A stretch of DNA of 64,000 bases from Caldicellulosiruptor changbaiensis (GTDB lineage Bacteria > Bacillota > Thermoanaerobacteria > Caldicellulosiruptorales > Caldicellulosiruptoraceae), in NCBI RefSeq assembly GCF_003999255.1, contig NZ_CP034791.1, positions 2,334,501 through 2,398,500 of the forward strand, given 5' to 3'. Numbering within the stretch: position 1 is the stretch's first letter; each line of letters opens with the position of its first letter. Below are positions 62,617-64,000 of the stretch, one piece after another. The position numbers and the translations under genes are program-made. Below the pieces are notes generated by a model. The model did no database searches and had not been told where the DNA came from. It worked only from the letters and a program-made list of their open reading frames with translations.

Positions 62617-64000
62617 CTATACCTTCACAACATCTACCTTAATATGAAGCTCACGAAGTTGTTTTGGCTCAACCTCTGATGGTGCATCTGTGAGCGGGCA
62701 TGAAGAATCCTTTACTTTCGGGAATGCAATTGTATCTCTTATCGAATCAAGCCCTAAAAGAAGCATACAGAGTCTATCAAACCCATATGCAATTCCGCCA
62801 TGCGGTGGTGTTCCGTATTTGAACGCCTCAAGCAAAAACCCAAATCTGTCTTGTGCTCGCTCTTCAGTAAAGCCAAGTGCCTTGAACATTCTCTTTTGTA
62901 GCTCTGTTGAGTGAATTCTTATTGACCCACCACCAATCTCTGTTCCATTTAGAACAATGTCATATGCTTTTGACCTGACTTTTGCTGGATCTGTCTCCAA
63001 AAACTCTATGTCCTCGTCCATAGGCGATGTAAATGGATGGTGCTTTGCCACATACCTTCCTTCTTCTTCTGAGTACTCAAATAGAGGAAATTCTGTTACC
63101 CACAAAAGATTGAATTTAGACTTGTCAAGAAGGTTCAATTTCCTTGCAATCTCAAGTCTAACATTCCCAAGGACGTCAAATACAACCTCGTCTTTGTCTG
63201 CCGAGAACAAAAGAAGGTCGCCAACCTGCGCATCAAGTCTTTTTAGAATCTCATTTATCTCTTCTTCCTTTAAAAACTTGACAATTGGTGATTTTAATCC
63301 ATCACTTTCCACTGCTATCCATGCGAGTCCTTTTGCACCAAAATTCTTAGCGTACTCAACCAAGGCATCTATCTCTCGTCTTGAAAATTTCACAGCACAC
63401 CCTTTTGCGTTTATTGCTCTAACTGACCCGCCTTTGTTTGCTGCATCTGCAAAAACTTTGAATTCACAGTTTTTCACAATGTCAGTGAGGTTTACAAGCT
63501 CCATTCCAAAACGTGTGTCAGGCTTGTCTGAGCCAAACCTTTCCATTGCTTCTTTGTATGTCAGCCTTGGAAGAGGAAGTTTTAGATCTATTCCAAGCAT
63601 CTCCCTAAAAATTGTCTGAAGAAGCCTTTCATTAACCTCAATCACATCATCTACATCAACAAATGACATCTCAATATCAATCTGCGTAAACTCAGGTTGC
63701 CTGTCTGCACGCAAGTCCTCGTCTCTGAAGCACTTTACAATCTGAAAATACCTGTCAAACCCAGCAACCATTAAAAGTTGTTTGAAAAGCTGTGGTGACT
63801 GTGGCAGTGCAAAGAACTTGCCTGGAAAGATTCTGCTTGGAACAAGATAATCCCTTGCACCCTCTGGTGTTGATTTTGTAAGCATTGGTGTTTCTATTTC
63901 AATAAAGCCGTTTTGGGACAAGAAATTTCTAACCACTTGGTAAAGTTTGTGCCTGAACATTAGGTTTCTTTGCATATCAGGTCTTCTGAGGTCAAGGTAT
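62617..64000 (-). CDS. aspS: Aspartyl-tRNA synthetase (N-terminus outside window)
   Basis: A class II synthetase charging tRNA-Asp. The visible 460 residues include the motif region Y-L-D-L-R-R-P and [36 protein letters not shown] (motif 2), the bacterial-type GAD insert, and G-I-A-Y-G-F-D-R-L (motif 3). The frame stays open to the right edge, so the N-terminal anticodon-binding OB-fold domain (about 130 residues) is outside. It ends in [11 protein letters not shown] terminator follows at 62527. Whether it also serves tRNA-Asn cannot be told from this part. Confidence 0.97.
   Translation of the reverse strand, partial: YLDLRRPDMQRNLMFRHKLYQVVRNFLSQNGFIEIETPMLTKSTPEGARDYLVPSRIFPGKFFALPQSPQLFKQLLMVAGFDRYFQIVKCFRDEDLRADRQPEFTQIDIEMSFVDVDDVIEVNERLLQTIFREMLGIDLKLPLPRLTYKEAMERFGSDKPDTRFGMELVNLTDIVKNCEFKVFADAANKGGSVRAINAKGCAVKFSRREIDALVEYAKNFGAKGLAWIAVESDGLKSPIVKFLKEEEINEILKRLDAQVGDLLLFSADKDEVVFDVLGNVRLEIARKLNLLDKSKFNLLWVTEFPLFEYSEEEGRYVAKHHPFTSPMDEDIEFLETDPAKVRSKAYDIVLNGTEIGGGSIRIHSTELQKRMFKALGFTEERAQDRFGFLLEAFKYGTPPHGGIAYGFDRLCMLLLGLDSIRDTIAFPKVKDSSCPLTDAPSEVEPKQLRELHIKVDVVKV

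Overview
The window is AT-rich and looks like a chromosome segment of a thermophilic, plant-polysaccharide-degrading member of the Firmicutes, most likely Caldicellulosiruptor. The evidence is a GH10 xylanase with two CBM22-like modules, a type I pullulanase, a GH5-CBM28-like-SLH cellulase, several CUT1-type sugar ABC transporters, YesM/YesN-type two-component pairs, and strong AAGGAGG ribosome sites. From memory, the right-hand two thirds resembles the order reported around Csac_0678-0696 of C. saccharolyticus. This was not checked by alignment.

Layout. 1-8.1 kb: a frameshifted Rpn-type nuclease, an iron alcohol dehydrogenase divergent from an HxlR regulator, a small cyclotransferase, then a low-density zone with a membrane-anchored GH42-like protein, a decayed glycosyltransferase, a broken IS5-like insertion sequence, an Lgt-family protein and two small membrane proteins. 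8.1-9.5 kb holds no intact gene. 9.5-13.2 kb: gltX-cysE-cysS operon. 13.3-25.5 kb: an eight-gene operon (exported membrane protein, ABC ATPase, ABC permease, Ser-rich membrane protein, MoxR ATPase, DUF58, two VWA proteins). 25.7-28.3 kb: a dynamin-like GTPase and a Cys-rich protein (DUF6062-like), preceded by a clear fluoride (crcB-type) riboswitch with an intrinsic terminator. 28.3-34.9 kb: a xylan operon (solute-binding protein, two permeases, ROK repressor, GH10 xylanase) with a XylR-type operator at the promoter. 35.2-36.6 kb: a secreted protein and an EndoIII/MagIII-like DNA glycosylase. 36.6-40 kb: pullulanase with LacI/cre-like operators. 40.3-48.1 kb: a broken SLH gene, a sugar ABC operon and a YesM/YesN pair. 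48.3-51.1 kb: small regulators, an arginase-like protein, an HTH/amphi-Trp gene with an in-frame stop, and an MFS transporter with a shifted N-terminus. 51.2-59.6 kb: a solute-binding protein with histidine kinase and response regulator, then a second LplB-LplC-SBP operon. 59.9-62.2 kb: the surface-anchored GH5 cellulase, with a perfect cre match upstream. 62.6 kb to the end: partial aspS.

How it works together. Secreted or surface-bound xylanase, pullulanase and cellulase make oligosaccharides. Three ABC systems import them. A ROK repressor, two YesMN systems (one with a permease-less binding protein as its likely sensor) and CcpA/LacI-type sites control expression. The most notable signal is the fluoride riboswitch: no fluoride channel lies downstream of it, but a dynamin-like GTPase and a Cys-rich protein of unknown function do.

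Four apparent single-base indels (Rpn, transposase, SLH protein, MFS) and one nonsense codon (HTH/amphi-Trp) break otherwise recognisable genes. Either this strain carries many fresh pseudogenes or the assembly has residual errors. No tRNA, rRNA or CRISPR array was recognised. ATPase, kinase, synthetase and glycosidase calls are secure; the small membrane proteins and the VWA operon's biological role are not.
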